From Thermoplasmata archaeon (lineage in GTDB: Archaea > Thermoplasmatota > Thermoplasmata > Lutacidiplasmatales > UBA184): a DNA stretch of 6,976 bases. The translations under genes and the position numbers were made by a program. Below the pieces are notes generated by a model. That model had not been told where the DNA came from. It was given only the letters and a program-made list of their open reading frames with translations, and searched no databases. The stretch is from contig JASHSX010000111.1 of the NCBI GenBank assembly GCA_030040865.1, forward strand, positions 1 through 6,976. The letters run 5' to 3'. Numbering within the stretch: the stretch's first letter is position 1; the number at the start of each line of letters is the position of its first letter. Shown here piece by piece: positions 1 to 6,649 of the stretch.

Positions 1-191
1 GACCCCAATACGATCGTCCCCGGTACCAGGTGGGCTTTACGGTGGGCGACATCGAAGCCGCGCGGGCAGAGCTGATCACCCGCAACGTCGAGCCCATCGG
101 CGAGATCGAAGGGAATGCACGGGAGGGTGGCCGCTGGTGCTATTTCCGAGACCCCGAGGGCAACGTCTTTGAGCTCAAGGAACGGCGGTGA
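1..191 (+). CDS. VOC / glyoxalase-bleomycin resistance family protein, C-terminal part (5' end outside window)
   Basis: The reading frame is open from position 3 to the TGA at 189-191 and gives 62 residues, so the start lies left of the window. Visible sequence: a beta-strand followed by a helix (residues about 8-30, YQVGFTVGDIEAARAELI), then the hallmark ending of a vicinal oxygen chelate half-domain, RWCYFRDPEGNVFELKE. In this family the aromatic-x-DP-x-G-N-x-x-E-L motif forms the last beta-strand, and its final Glu often ligates the active-site metal. Members include glyoxalase I-like lyases, extradiol dioxygenases and antibiotic-binding proteins. With only the C-terminal half-domain visible, the substrate cannot be assigned. 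The protein ends almost directly after the motif, which is typical for short one-module VOC proteins. It is probably cytosolic. The next gene is 255 nt away with its own promoter, so no operon link is evident. Confidence 0.85.
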   Translation, partial: PQYDRPRYQVGFTVGDIEAARAELITRNVEPIGEIEGNAREGGRWCYFRDPEGNVFELKERR

Positions 192-219
192 CTCCGCGCT
201 CACCCGCGATGGGCCCTAT

Positions 220-236
220 ACCGCTGAGATAGCGGT
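220..236 (+). terminator. Small hairpin downstream of the VOC gene
   Basis: ACCGCT, a 5-nt loop GAGAT, and AGCGGT form a perfect 6-bp stem beginning 28 nt after the VOC stop codon. There is no clear T-run after it, so a role in 3'-end formation is only possible. The rest of 192-446 holds two further weak inverted repeats (249-254 with 268-273, and 289-294 with 297-302). I see no convincing small gene or RNA there. Confidence 0.25.
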
Positions 237-416
237 TGGCCGTGTGTCCCACGCTGAAACCAATTGTGCGTGGCGTGTCCATCGGGACGGGATCCAGATC
301 CCCTCAACGGCGTAAGGATGACCCCGACACGCGCACGGCGTCCCCGCCCACCCGAATTCGCAGGTCTCGGGCCGAAGACTACTCCACCAGAATACGGGTG
401 AATAACGCCGTCCCGA

Positions 417-423
417 TTTATGT
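417..423 (+). promoter_or_regulatory. TATA-like box for the glycine-rich surface protein gene
   Basis: TTTATGT lies in otherwise GC-rich DNA, centred about 27 nt before the ATG at 447. That is the spacing expected between an archaeal TATA box and a transcription start at or beside the start codon (leaderless mRNA). No Shine-Dalgarno-like purine run precedes the ATG, which agrees. Seen: the sequence and the spacing. Inferred: promoter function. Confidence 0.5.
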
Positions 424-446
424 AGGCCGTTCCGGTCTCGGAACCT

Positions 447-3400
447 ATGTCCGAGACGCCGGCGAGCGAGTCATCCCGTCCAGGGGGATCGGCGTGTCTT
501 TTGTCATCGAATGAGCCGGAATCGAGGTTCCTCCGGCGACGGGGAGCGCACAGTCTCAGAACGAAGGCCCGGTACGTGCTTGCGGGAGCGAGCCCCGGCC
601 GCGGCATTCGGGTGGCCCTGCTCCTTCTGGTCGTCACCGCCGTCGTCCTGGCGTTTCTTCCGGCCGCGGTGGGCTCCTTGGCCTCGAGCGCTCACACGCC
701 GTCGTCGAGCGGCCTCCGCGTAGCTTCGGGCTCGATCACGAAGTGCACCGAAGGCGCGCTGAAGTCCGCGATCGCGGGCGGCGGCGTGCTCACCTACACG
801 CTCAGCTGCACGGACATCCAGTTCACCTCGACCATCACGATCGGCGCTTCGACCACCGTCACGATCGACAGCGGAGGGTTCTCGGTAGCGTTCAACGGCC
901 AATCGATGCTTCGGCTCTTCGTTGTCTCGGGCGGAAGTCTGACGATTGACGGCATCACGCTCGAGAACGGAGCGATCGCGGGCACCGCGGGCTCTGCGGG
1001 AGTAGCTGGAATCGTAGGTACCGGGGGAAGCGACGGAGCCTACGGGACCGCCGGCTCGCCGGGCGCGGCGGGTAGCCCGGGTGGCGCTGGCGGAGCCGGA
1101 ACCCCCGGGACCTCCGGCACGAACGGCGGGACGGCCGGCGTGGCCAAGGGCGGGACGATTCTGGTCAACAGCGGATCGCTCGATCTCATCGACCTCACGG
1201 TCTCGACCAGTCGAGCTACGGGCGGAGCCGGAGGGCCCGGTGGAATGGGGGAGGACGGTGGAGACGGTGGGTATGGGGGTACCGGCGGTGCCGGTGGCTC
1301 CTGGTTCACCTCTTCGTCCTCGAGCGGCGGACCGGGAGGCGACGGGGGCAGCGGCGGCGCGGGAGGGAACGGCGGCTGGGGCGGCAACGGTTCGGCCGGC
1401 GGAGCCGCGCTGGGAGGCGCCATCTACAATGCGGGAACCCTCACGCTGACCGGGGACACCTTCACGGACGATCTCGCTCAGGGCGGCAACGGCGGGACCG
1501 GTAGCGAAGGCGGTAGCGCGGGCAGCGGAGGCAACGGCGGCTCCGGTGGCATGGGCGGAACCGGCGGGGTCCCCACCTCGGGGACCGGTGGCGCGGGCGG
1601 GGACTCCGGTACCGGAGGGGCCGGCGGCGCCGCGGGGATCGGAGGCGGAGGCGGCGCGGGCGGCACGGGCGGGGCCGGGCTTGGCGGGGCCATCTACAAC
1701 ATCGGAACCTTGGACCTGTCCGGTACGTCGTTCGACGCTTGTTCCGCGACAGGCGGCCCGGGCGGGTACGGCGCTGCGTCGGGCATAGGCGGTTACGGCG
1801 GCAACGCCGAGACTGACCAGCCGGCCGGTTCGGGCGGGGACGGCGGAACTCCCGCAGCGACCGGCGGAGATGGTGGCGCCGGCGGGGCCGCCGGCATCGC
1901 CCAGACGGGTGCCGACGGAGCCCCGGGAGGACCGGGCCTCGCGGGCGGTCACGGCGGCGCCGGGGGGCTCGGCGCCGGGGGTTGCATCTACAGTACCGGC
2001 TCGTTGACCGCTACCGGGACCAATTCTTGGTCCGGGGGCACGGCGACCGGAGGAATGGGAGGAGTCGGTGGCCAGGGCGGAGCCGGCGGCTTCGGAGGGG
2101 ACGGCGGAGCAGGGAACAACGGAGGAGCCGGAGGGTCTGGAGGCAGCGGCTATCCGTCGGCCGGACCCGGAATGTCGGCCTATCCCGGCGGTCCCGCCTC
2201 CCCGGGTAAGACCGGAGGCGGCTTCGGCACGGCCGCGTCGAGCGGCGTCTCGGGGAAAGGAGGCGCCGGCGGTGCCGGTGGCGCCGCGAACGGTGGGTGT
2301 GTCTATGCGAGCGGCGCGTTGACCATTTCGACTTCTTCGTTCGAGACGTGCTCCGCCCTCGGAGCCCAAGGGGGGTCCGGGGGGAACGGCGGCACGACGC
2401 TCCAAGCGGGTGACGGGGCCATCGGTTCGGCGGGGGGCGTCGGCGGGACGGGCGGTTCGGCCGGAGGGAACGGTCCGTCGGCCGACGGTGCGCCCGGCGC
2501 GGCCGGAGCCAACGGAATGAAGGGCGCCGTCGGCGCGGCCGGGGGAGCCTCGGGTGCCGGAGGCGCCGGAGGTATCGGCGGTGCGGCGCGGGGAGGCGCA
2601 GTGTACGCGACGAACACGGCTGATTTCTCGAACGACCAGATCGAATCGAGCTCGGCGACCGGGGGCCCCGGATCCGTCGGAGGGATGGGGGGACTGGGTG
2701 CCGAGGGAAGCTACGGGGGCTCCGCAGGTGAGGGCGGACCCGGCGGCGATGGCGGCAGCGGGACCGGACTCGGCGGCGCCGGCGCGAACGCGGCCCACGG
2801 AGGGAACGGCGGGAACGGCGGCAACGGTGGCCCCGGGCATGCGGCCGCGGCCGGAGGGACCTCGGGTGCTGGTGGGCTGGCCGAAGGCGGCGGGATCTAC
2901 GCTTCGGGATCGCTTTCCCTGACCACGGTCGCGTTCTCCTCCGACTCGGCGACCGGGGGAGCCGGCGCCAGCGGTGGGAACGGCGGTACCGGAGGCGAGG
3001 GCGGGGACGGCGGAGGCGGTGGCGAGGGCGGCTACGGAGGAACGGGGGGCGGCGCGGGCGGCTCGGGCGGTAGCTTTGGCTCGGGCGGCGCCGGCGGTAG
3101 CGGTGGCCAGGGCGGCAACGGGGGCGCCGGCGGCAAGGGAGGAGCTTCGGCTCCCGCCAGTAACGGCGGCGACGCCAACTCGGGAGCGGTCTACTCTACA
3201 ACCACACCGGTCACCGAGACCGGCGTCACGTTCAGCGGTGACTCCGTGACCGGCGGTGCGGCGGGCGTCAACAACTGCATGATCGGCACGGGCTGTCCGG
3301 GAGCCGGCGGTCCGGGAGGCGGCGCCGGAGCCGGCGGGGGGGCCGGTCCGGGCGGGGAGAACGGGAACGGCGTGGGCTCGGGAGCGAGCGGCACGGCGGG

Positions 3401-3491
3401 AAGCGCCGGTACCGCGGGCGCGGCCGGAGCGACCGGTTCGACCGGGGGGAACGGCGTGGCCGGCACGGCCACGAACACGGACCAGAATTGA
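447..3491 (+). CDS. Large glycine-rich exported protein with eight beta-helix-like modules and GGX spacers
   Basis: The 1014-residue protein has a basic N-terminal tail and one hydrophobic segment at about residues 54-76 (core VALLLLVVTAVVLAFLPAAV), which could be a long signal peptide or a membrane anchor. Residues 98-175 resemble the entry part of CSLREA/Pmp-type right-handed beta-helices: a KSAIA-like helix, then strands such as TITIGASTTVTID and GSLTIDGITLENG. From residue 235 a module of about 25 residues (GG-x-[IV]-Y-x-x-G-x-L-x-L, then F, then ATGG) recurs eight times. The modules are separated by 60-80 residues of Gly-Gly-X sequence. No C-terminal membrane helix or sorting signal is visible. 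It is probably a surface or extracellular structural protein or adhesin. Cys100/Cys121 and Cys944/Cys950 could form disulfides. The ATG at 447 is preferred because a TATA-like box lies about 27 nt upstream; GTG at 576 (residue 44) is an alternative giving a shorter signal region. It resembles mycobacterial PE_PGRS only in composition and has no PE domain. Confidence 0.82.
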   Translation: MSETPASESSRPGGSACLLSSNEPESRFLRRRGAHSLRTKARYVLAGASPGRGIRVALLLLVVTAVVLAFLPAAVGSLASSAHTPSSSGLRVASGSITKCTEGALKSAIAGGGVLTYTLSCTDIQFTSTITIGASTTVTIDSGGFSVAFNGQSMLRLFVVSGGSLTIDGITLENGAIAGTAGSAGVAGIVGTGGSDGAYGTAGSPGAAGSPGGAGGAGTPGTSGTNGGTAGVAKGGTILVNSGSLDLIDLTVSTSRATGGAGGPGGMGEDGGDGGYGGTGGAGGSWFTSSSSSGGPGGDGGSGGAGGNGGWGGNGSAGGAALGGAIYNAGTLTLTGDTFTDDLAQGGNGGTGSEGGSAGSGGNGGSGGMGGTGGVPTSGTGGAGGDSGTGGAGGAAGIGGGGGAGGTGGAGLGGAIYNIGTLDLSGTSFDACSATGGPGGYGAASGIGGYGGNAETDQPAGSGGDGGTPAATGGDGGAGGAAGIAQTGADGAPGGPGLAGGHGGAGGLGAGGCIYSTGSLTATGTNSWSGGTATGGMGGVGGQGGAGGFGGDGGAGNNGGAGGSGGSGYPSAGPGMSAYPGGPASPGKTGGGFGTAASSGVSGKGGAGGAGGAANGGCVYASGALTISTSSFETCSALGAQGGSGGNGGTTLQAGDGAIGSAGGVGGTGGSAGGNGPSADGAPGAAGANGMKGAVGAAGGASGAGGAGGIGGAARGGAVYATNTADFSNDQIESSSATGGPGSVGGMGGLGAEGSYGGSAGEGGPGGDGGSGTGLGGAGANAAHGGNGGNGGNGGPGHAAAAGGTSGAGGLAEGGGIYASGSLSLTTVAFSSDSATGGAGASGGNGGTGGEGGDGGGGGEGGYGGTGGGAGGSGGSFGSGGAGGSGGQGGNGGAGGKGGASAPASNGGDANSGAVYSTTTPVTETGVTFSGDSVTGGAAGVNNCMIGTGCPGAGGPGGGAGAGGGAGPGGENGNGVGSGASGTAGSAGTAGAAGATGSTGGNGVAGTATNTDQN
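1149..3257 (+). repeat. Eight protein-level repeats of about 88-105 residues inside the glycine-rich gene
   Basis: Module starts (first Gly of the GG motif, or the equivalent position) are at residues 235, 323, 413, 511, 616, 716, 814 and 912, i.e. bases 1149, 1413, 1683, 1977, 2292, 2592, 2886 and 3180. Spacings are 88, 90, 98, 105, 100, 98 and 98 residues. Examples are GGAIYNAGTLTLTGDTF (module 2), GGAIYNIGTLDLSGTSF (module 3) and GGGIYASGSLSLTTVAF (module 7). Modules 1 and 8 are the most divergent: module 1 has ILVN in place of IYN, and module 8 begins SGAVY. The spacers use all four glycine codons, so the repeat is much clearer in protein than in DNA. Confidence 0.85.
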
Positions 3492-3503
3492 TCCCCTGAG
3501 CAC

Positions 3504-3536
3504 GGGTCGGCGCTCTCGGTCCGGGGGCGCCGATCC
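3504..3536. terminator. Long hairpin in the convergent intergenic region
   Basis: GGGTCGGCGC (3504-3513) pairs with GCGCCGATCC plus one more C (3527-3536): ten pairs including one G-U, with a 13-nt loop. It begins 12 nt after the stop of the glycine-rich gene and lies before the stop of the convergent membrane-protein gene, so it could act on either transcript. No T-run follows on the plus strand. Terminator function is inferred only from position. Confidence 0.3.
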
Positions 3537-3542
3537 CCGAGC

Positions 3543-3560
3543 GACCCAGCTTCCTGGGTC
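3543..3560. terminator. Perfect 7-bp hairpin with CTTC loop between convergent genes
   Basis: GACCCAG, loop CTTC, CTGGGTC form a perfect stem-loop, followed on the plus strand by CGGCCTTTCGG with a short T-run. It lies 52 nt after the plus-strand stop and 23 nt beyond the minus-strand stop, where a bidirectional 3'-end signal would be expected. Archaeal terminators depend mostly on T-rich tracts, so the hairpin may instead stabilise the mRNA 3' end or do nothing. Confidence 0.4.
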
Positions 3561-3583
3561 CGGCCTTTCGGTGGATGCGCCGG

Positions 3584-4150
3584 TCAGTCCCGGTAGGGGG
3601 GGTCGCCTAGCCAGAACGCCTGTCCCGTCTCGGGATGCACACGCAGGTATCCCACGCTCGGCCGAGAGAGCCGGGCGAGCGCGACCAGGCATCCGACGAA
3701 CATCGCCATCCCGACGAGCATCATGAGATACCACTCGAACGGATCCAGGGCGATGCCGAACGGATAGAGCCGGACCGGGAAGATCGTGCTCCAGTGCATG
3801 ACGTACATCACCCAGAGCTGCCAGGTCAGGCTGTACGGTCCGAGAAAGGTGCCGATGAGCGCGCCGGTGGCCGCAGCGGCCCGCTGGAAGCTCAGGAGTG
3901 CCCAGAACGAGAGCAGGACCCCGAGGAAGAACAGCGACACCCAGGCCGACACCCGGATGAAGGTCTGCGGCGACAGGGCGTCGGCCGTCGCCATGAACAG
4001 CCCGATGACGACCCAGATGAGGCCGAGCCGGAGGACCCGCGTGCCTGCGCCCGTCTGGTGCACGACGAAGATCGTGCGCGTCGGCGGCCGGGGGATCCCG
4101 TGGGTCGAGGACGGGGTCCTCCCGCGACCGGCACTCCCGCTCGACGCCAT
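3584..4150 (-). CDS. Small multi-pass membrane protein, function unknown
   Basis: The 188-residue protein starts with a polar Ser/Pro/Arg-rich tail (residues 1-37). Hydrophobic segments follow at about 39-59 (LRLGLIWVVIGLFMATADAL), 66-88, 93-124 (Trp- and Tyr-rich, probably one helix plus a re-entrant or interfacial part) and 139-160 (WYLMMLVGMAMFVGCLVALA). It ends in a soluble tail, SVGYLRVHPETGQAFWLGDP. Three or four transmembrane helices are likely, so it is an integral membrane protein. No catalytic motif or known family was recognised. The ATG at 4150 is supported by a TATA-like box about 30 nt upstream and no Shine-Dalgarno sequence, so it is probably transcribed as a leaderless message separately from the upstream AAA+ fusion gene, whose stop lies 92 nt away. 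Its 3' end converges on the glycine-rich gene. Confidence 0.72.
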   Translation of the reverse strand: MASSGSAGRGRTPSSTHGIPRPPTRTIFVVHQTGAGTRVLRLGLIWVVIGLFMATADALSPQTFIRVSAWVSLFFLGVLLSFWALLSFQRAAAATGALIGTFLGPYSLTWQLWVMYVMHWSTIFPVRLYPFGIALDPFEWYLMMLVGMAMFVGCLVALARLSRPSVGYLRVHPETGQAFWLGDPPYRD

Positions 4151-4176
4151 CCCAGCTGTGAATGCCGGTGTGTGGG

Positions 4177-4183
4177 CTTAAAG
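4177..4183 (-). promoter_or_regulatory. TATA-like box for the small membrane protein gene
   Basis: Read on the minus strand, CTTTAAG is centred about 30 nt upstream of the ATG at 4150, within the 92-nt gap after the AAA+ fusion gene. The spacing fits an archaeal TATA box driving a leaderless transcript. It suggests the membrane protein gene can be transcribed independently. Confidence 0.55.
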
Positions 4184-4242
4184 GTCTACGATGCGGGAAC
4201 GCGGTGCCGAGTGACAGTACGCGCCGGGCGCGGCGGAAGGGC

Positions 4243-6621
4243 CTAGGGGGCGTGGTTGAACTTGCGGAGCAGGTCGGGGAAACGTGGGTCGGACCGAATG
4301 GGGTCGAGCAACGGATCCACCATCAGGTCCTCCACTCCGAGCACGGTCCGCTGGGCGTACGCCGTGTCGTACCAGGCGAACGCCCGGTCGCTCTGACCGA
4401 GCGCGGCGAACGCCATGGCCACCACCCCCGCGGGGGCCTTTCCCGCCTCGGCCTCCTCCATGAGCGGGGCGAGCACTCTCTTCGAATCCTCCGACCTTCC
4501 CGCGAGCGCGTAGGCGATCGCCAGGACCGCGCGCCGTCCCGCGGATCTCTCCATCGGCCCCGACGTCGCCTTTCGAGCGTTCTCGACCGCCGCGTCAAAT
4601 CGACCCAGGCCGATCTCGCAGAGCGCCTGGTAGAACTCGGATCGGATCCCGATCCGCTTCTCGACCTCGTCCATGTAGGCGATCGAGCCCTCGTAGTCTC
4701 GCTTGAGGTAGAGATACACGGACGGGCTCAGGGCCGACTGTCGGGCGAGCGGATCGAGGGCAGCCACCTTACGGGATATCGCCAGGGACTCGTCCAGCCG
4801 TCCGTGGACCGAGAGGACCACGGCCAGCCAGTAGTTCCCCAGCACGCTGTTCGGGTCCAGGGCGACCGCCCGGCGCAGTTCACGCTCTGCGCCCGCCCAG
4901 TCGTATCGGTTGTACAGGATGGGCGCGAATGAAACGTGCGCGTCGGCGAGTTCGGGAGCCAGCGTCAGCGCCTTTCTCGCGGCGGCCTCGGCGCGATCGA
5001 GCGCCATCTCGATAGCGATGTAGCCGTGGTTCCCTAACAGGGCATAGCCATCGGCCACCCCGCAGTAGGCGAGGGCGAACTCGGGGTCCAGCTCGATCGC
5101 CTTCTCGAAGTGCAGCAGGGCGGCCCGATAGTTCGACTCTCCCGACAGCCACCAGAACTGTCGCCCTTTGAGGTAGTACTCGTACGCGGCGAGACTGCGA
5201 GTCGCGGGCCGATCGGGCGGGCGCTGGGAAGCGGGCACGAGCTCGACCTTCAGCGCCCCGGCGACCCGGGTCGCGATCTCCGATTGCAGTTCGAAGATCT
5301 CCGTGAGTTCCCGATCGAACCGATCGGTCCAGAGGTGGGCTTCGGATCGAGTGTCGATCAACTGGGCCGTGATCCGGATGCGGTTGCCCGACTTCCGGAC
5401 GCTTCCCTCCAACGCGACGTCGACGTTCAGCTCCCTCGCGACCTCCTTGATGCCGCGGGAGGTACCCTTGAACGGCATCACCGAGGTGCGAGCGATCACC
5501 TGGAAGCCCGGTACGCGCGAGAGCTCGGTGATCATCTCCTCCGTGAGCCCGTCCGCGAAGAACTCGTCCTGCGGATCCGGGCTCATGTTCGCGAATGGCA
5601 GTACGGCCAGCCGACGGGTCCGATGTCGGTCCTCCGGCGGGGCCCGCGACGATACTCCCGGTGCCTCCTCGATCCGTGCCCCGCGGGCCTCCGGCATGCC
5701 CGTCGGATCGACTCCGACGAACCGGTTCGCAAGGGTCGCATGGACGGGGCGCGAGGAGGCCCAGAACTCCTTGTTGGCGGGGTCGCCCGCGGGAAACAGG
5801 TAGTCGTACCGGATCTGGGTCTCGCCGGCCGGTAGTCGTTGCGCGCACTCCGAGGCGAGGCTCCTCAGTTGGCGAGCGCTTCCGTAGCGGTCGTGGACGG
5901 CAAGGTAGTACAGCGCGAGCTTTTCGATCTCGCGGACCGAACGCCCCTCGGCGGCCGCCGCATCGCACATCTGGACGACAGCGACCAGCACCCGGTCGCC
6001 AGTGTCGAGGGGCGCCACCTCCAGTTCGTGGTCCACCGGTACCCGGCTCAACAGATCCGGGCCCTTGGGCCGACCTCGGATACCGGACTTGAACTCCTCC
6101 GAATCGCGACCACCGCTTCCCGCCAGGCAGAAGCACAACGGGGCGGACGGAGGAACCGACGGTTCCAGAAACGGCAGGAGGACCTCGTAGGGCCAGGACT
6201 CCTGCGGGTGGGCGTCGACCTCGTCGATCAGGCAGAGCACCGGACCGGGCGCCTCGCCGAGCCCCTCGAGGGCGCCGACCAGGCCCTCCCGATCGAGGCG
6301 GGCCAGGTTGACCGACCGAAATTCCACATCGGTCCCGCTGCTCGAGGCGATCTCCTGGATCAGGTAGCTCTTCCCGGACCCCGGTGCGCCCCAGACGAGG
6401 AAATTCTTCGGTTGGGGACTCCGGGACCGGAGGGCTGCGGTCACGCGTTGACGGAACTCCTTCAGGAGCTGCCGGGACGTGGGGTCGAACCGGAGACAGT
6501 GGCCGGCGATCACGTACCGGCGCAGCTCCACCTCGTCCAGAGACTCGAGGAGCGTCCGGGCCTCGGCCTCCGCCGGCCCTCCGACTGCCTGGCCGGGCCG
6601 GCTCATCGGAGGCCGGAACAT
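4243..6621 (-). CDS. AAA+ ATPase / TolB-N-like (FlgO-like) / TPR fusion protein
   Basis: The 792-residue protein has three parts and no signal peptide or membrane helix, so it is probably cytosolic. (1) An AAA+ ATPase module at about residues 40-300: Walker A GAPGSGKS (78-85), Walker B VLCLIDEVD (128-136), a possible arginine finger in DLLSRVP (R193), and a sensor-2-like GSARQL (R250). (2) After a Pro/Arg-rich linker (about 305-335), a TolB amino-terminal (COG5616/FlgO-like) domain at about 336-461, with LAVLPFANMSPD, FFADGLTEEM, FQVIARTSVM and HLWTDRFDR. (3) A helical TPR region at about 478-792, with repeat boundaries such as AIELDPEFALAY and AVALDPNSVLGNYWLA. In bacteria the TolB-N/TPR pair is usually joined to adenylate cyclase, Ser/Thr kinase or winged-helix domains and is viewed as a signalling or scaffold unit. 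Here an ATPase occupies that input/output position. An in-frame TGA at 6643-6645 limits the N-terminus; Met6 (6606) is an alternative start. Specific role and partners are unknown. Confidence 0.9.
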   Translation of the reverse strand: MFRPPMSRPGQAVGGPAEAEARTLLESLDEVELRRYVIAGHCLRFDPTSRQLLKEFRQRVTAALRSRSPQPKNFLVWGAPGSGKSYLIQEIASSSGTDVEFRSVNLARLDREGLVGALEGLGEAPGPVLCLIDEVDAHPQESWPYEVLLPFLEPSVPPSAPLCFCLAGSGGRDSEEFKSGIRGRPKGPDLLSRVPVDHELEVAPLDTGDRVLVAVVQMCDAAAAEGRSVREIEKLALYYLAVHDRYGSARQLRSLASECAQRLPAGETQIRYDYLFPAGDPANKEFWASSRPVHATLANRFVGVDPTGMPEARGARIEEAPGVSSRAPPEDRHRTRRLAVLPFANMSPDPQDEFFADGLTEEMITELSRVPGFQVIARTSVMPFKGTSRGIKEVARELNVDVALEGSVRKSGNRIRITAQLIDTRSEAHLWTDRFDRELTEIFELQSEIATRVAGALKVELVPASQRPPDRPATRSLAAYEYYLKGRQFWWLSGESNYRAALLHFEKAIELDPEFALAYCGVADGYALLGNHGYIAIEMALDRAEAAARKALTLAPELADAHVSFAPILYNRYDWAGAERELRRAVALDPNSVLGNYWLAVVLSVHGRLDESLAISRKVAALDPLARQSALSPSVYLYLKRDYEGSIAYMDEVEKRIGIRSEFYQALCEIGLGRFDAAVENARKATSGPMERSAGRRAVLAIAYALAGRSEDSKRVLAPLMEEAEAGKAPAGVVAMAFAALGQSDRAFAWYDTAYAQRTVLGVEDLMVDPLLDPIRSDPRFPDLLRKFNHAP

Positions 6622-6639
6622 CGACCGCCGTATTGACGG

Positions 6640-6646
6640 TTTTCAA
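6640..6646 (-). promoter_or_regulatory. Weak AT-rich promoter candidate upstream of the AAA+ fusion gene
   Basis: On the minus strand TTGAAAA is the most prominent AT-rich run near the start, centred about 22 nt before the ATG at 6621. That is a little closer than the boxes of the two other genes. It does not match a strong TATA box, and there is no Shine-Dalgarno sequence, so this is only a tentative promoter. Confidence 0.22.
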
Positions 6647-6649
6647 CCG

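Noticed and set aside
211..302. Possible tRNA-like fold, with several short stems in a row
   Set aside because: The stems do not make a cloverleaf: there is no matching acceptor stem, anticodon arm or T-loop consensus.
200..637. Minus-strand 145-codon frame and plus-strand 92-codon frame (236-514) in the first intergenic region
   Set aside because: Both overlap the start of the glycine-rich gene, read as low-information Arg/Pro/Ser sequence, and have no promoter or ribosome-binding evidence.
1040..3478. Several minus-strand proline-rich frames (PPxPPx patterns) inside the glycine-rich gene
   Set aside because: They are the reverse-complement reading of Gly-Gly-X codons, with no start signals or known domains.
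447..3491. Identification as a mycobacterial PE_PGRS protein
   Set aside because: The Gly-Gly-X composition is similar, but there is no N-terminal PE domain. The N-terminus has a hydrophobic export segment followed by beta-helix-like strands, and the promoter looks archaeal.
504..3734. A 1076-codon minus-strand open frame opposite the glycine-rich gene, rich in Arg, Ala and Ser
   Set aside because: It results from the GGN codon periodicity on the other strand, which excludes stops. It has no domain, runs across the convergent intergenic region, and overlaps the 3' part of the membrane protein gene.
4880..6646. A 588-codon frame on the same strand as the AAA+ fusion, plus several plus-strand frames between 5110 and 6761
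   Set aside because: They are out-of-frame shadows. Only the 792-residue frame contains recognisable AAA+, TolB-N-like and TPR sequence from start to stop.
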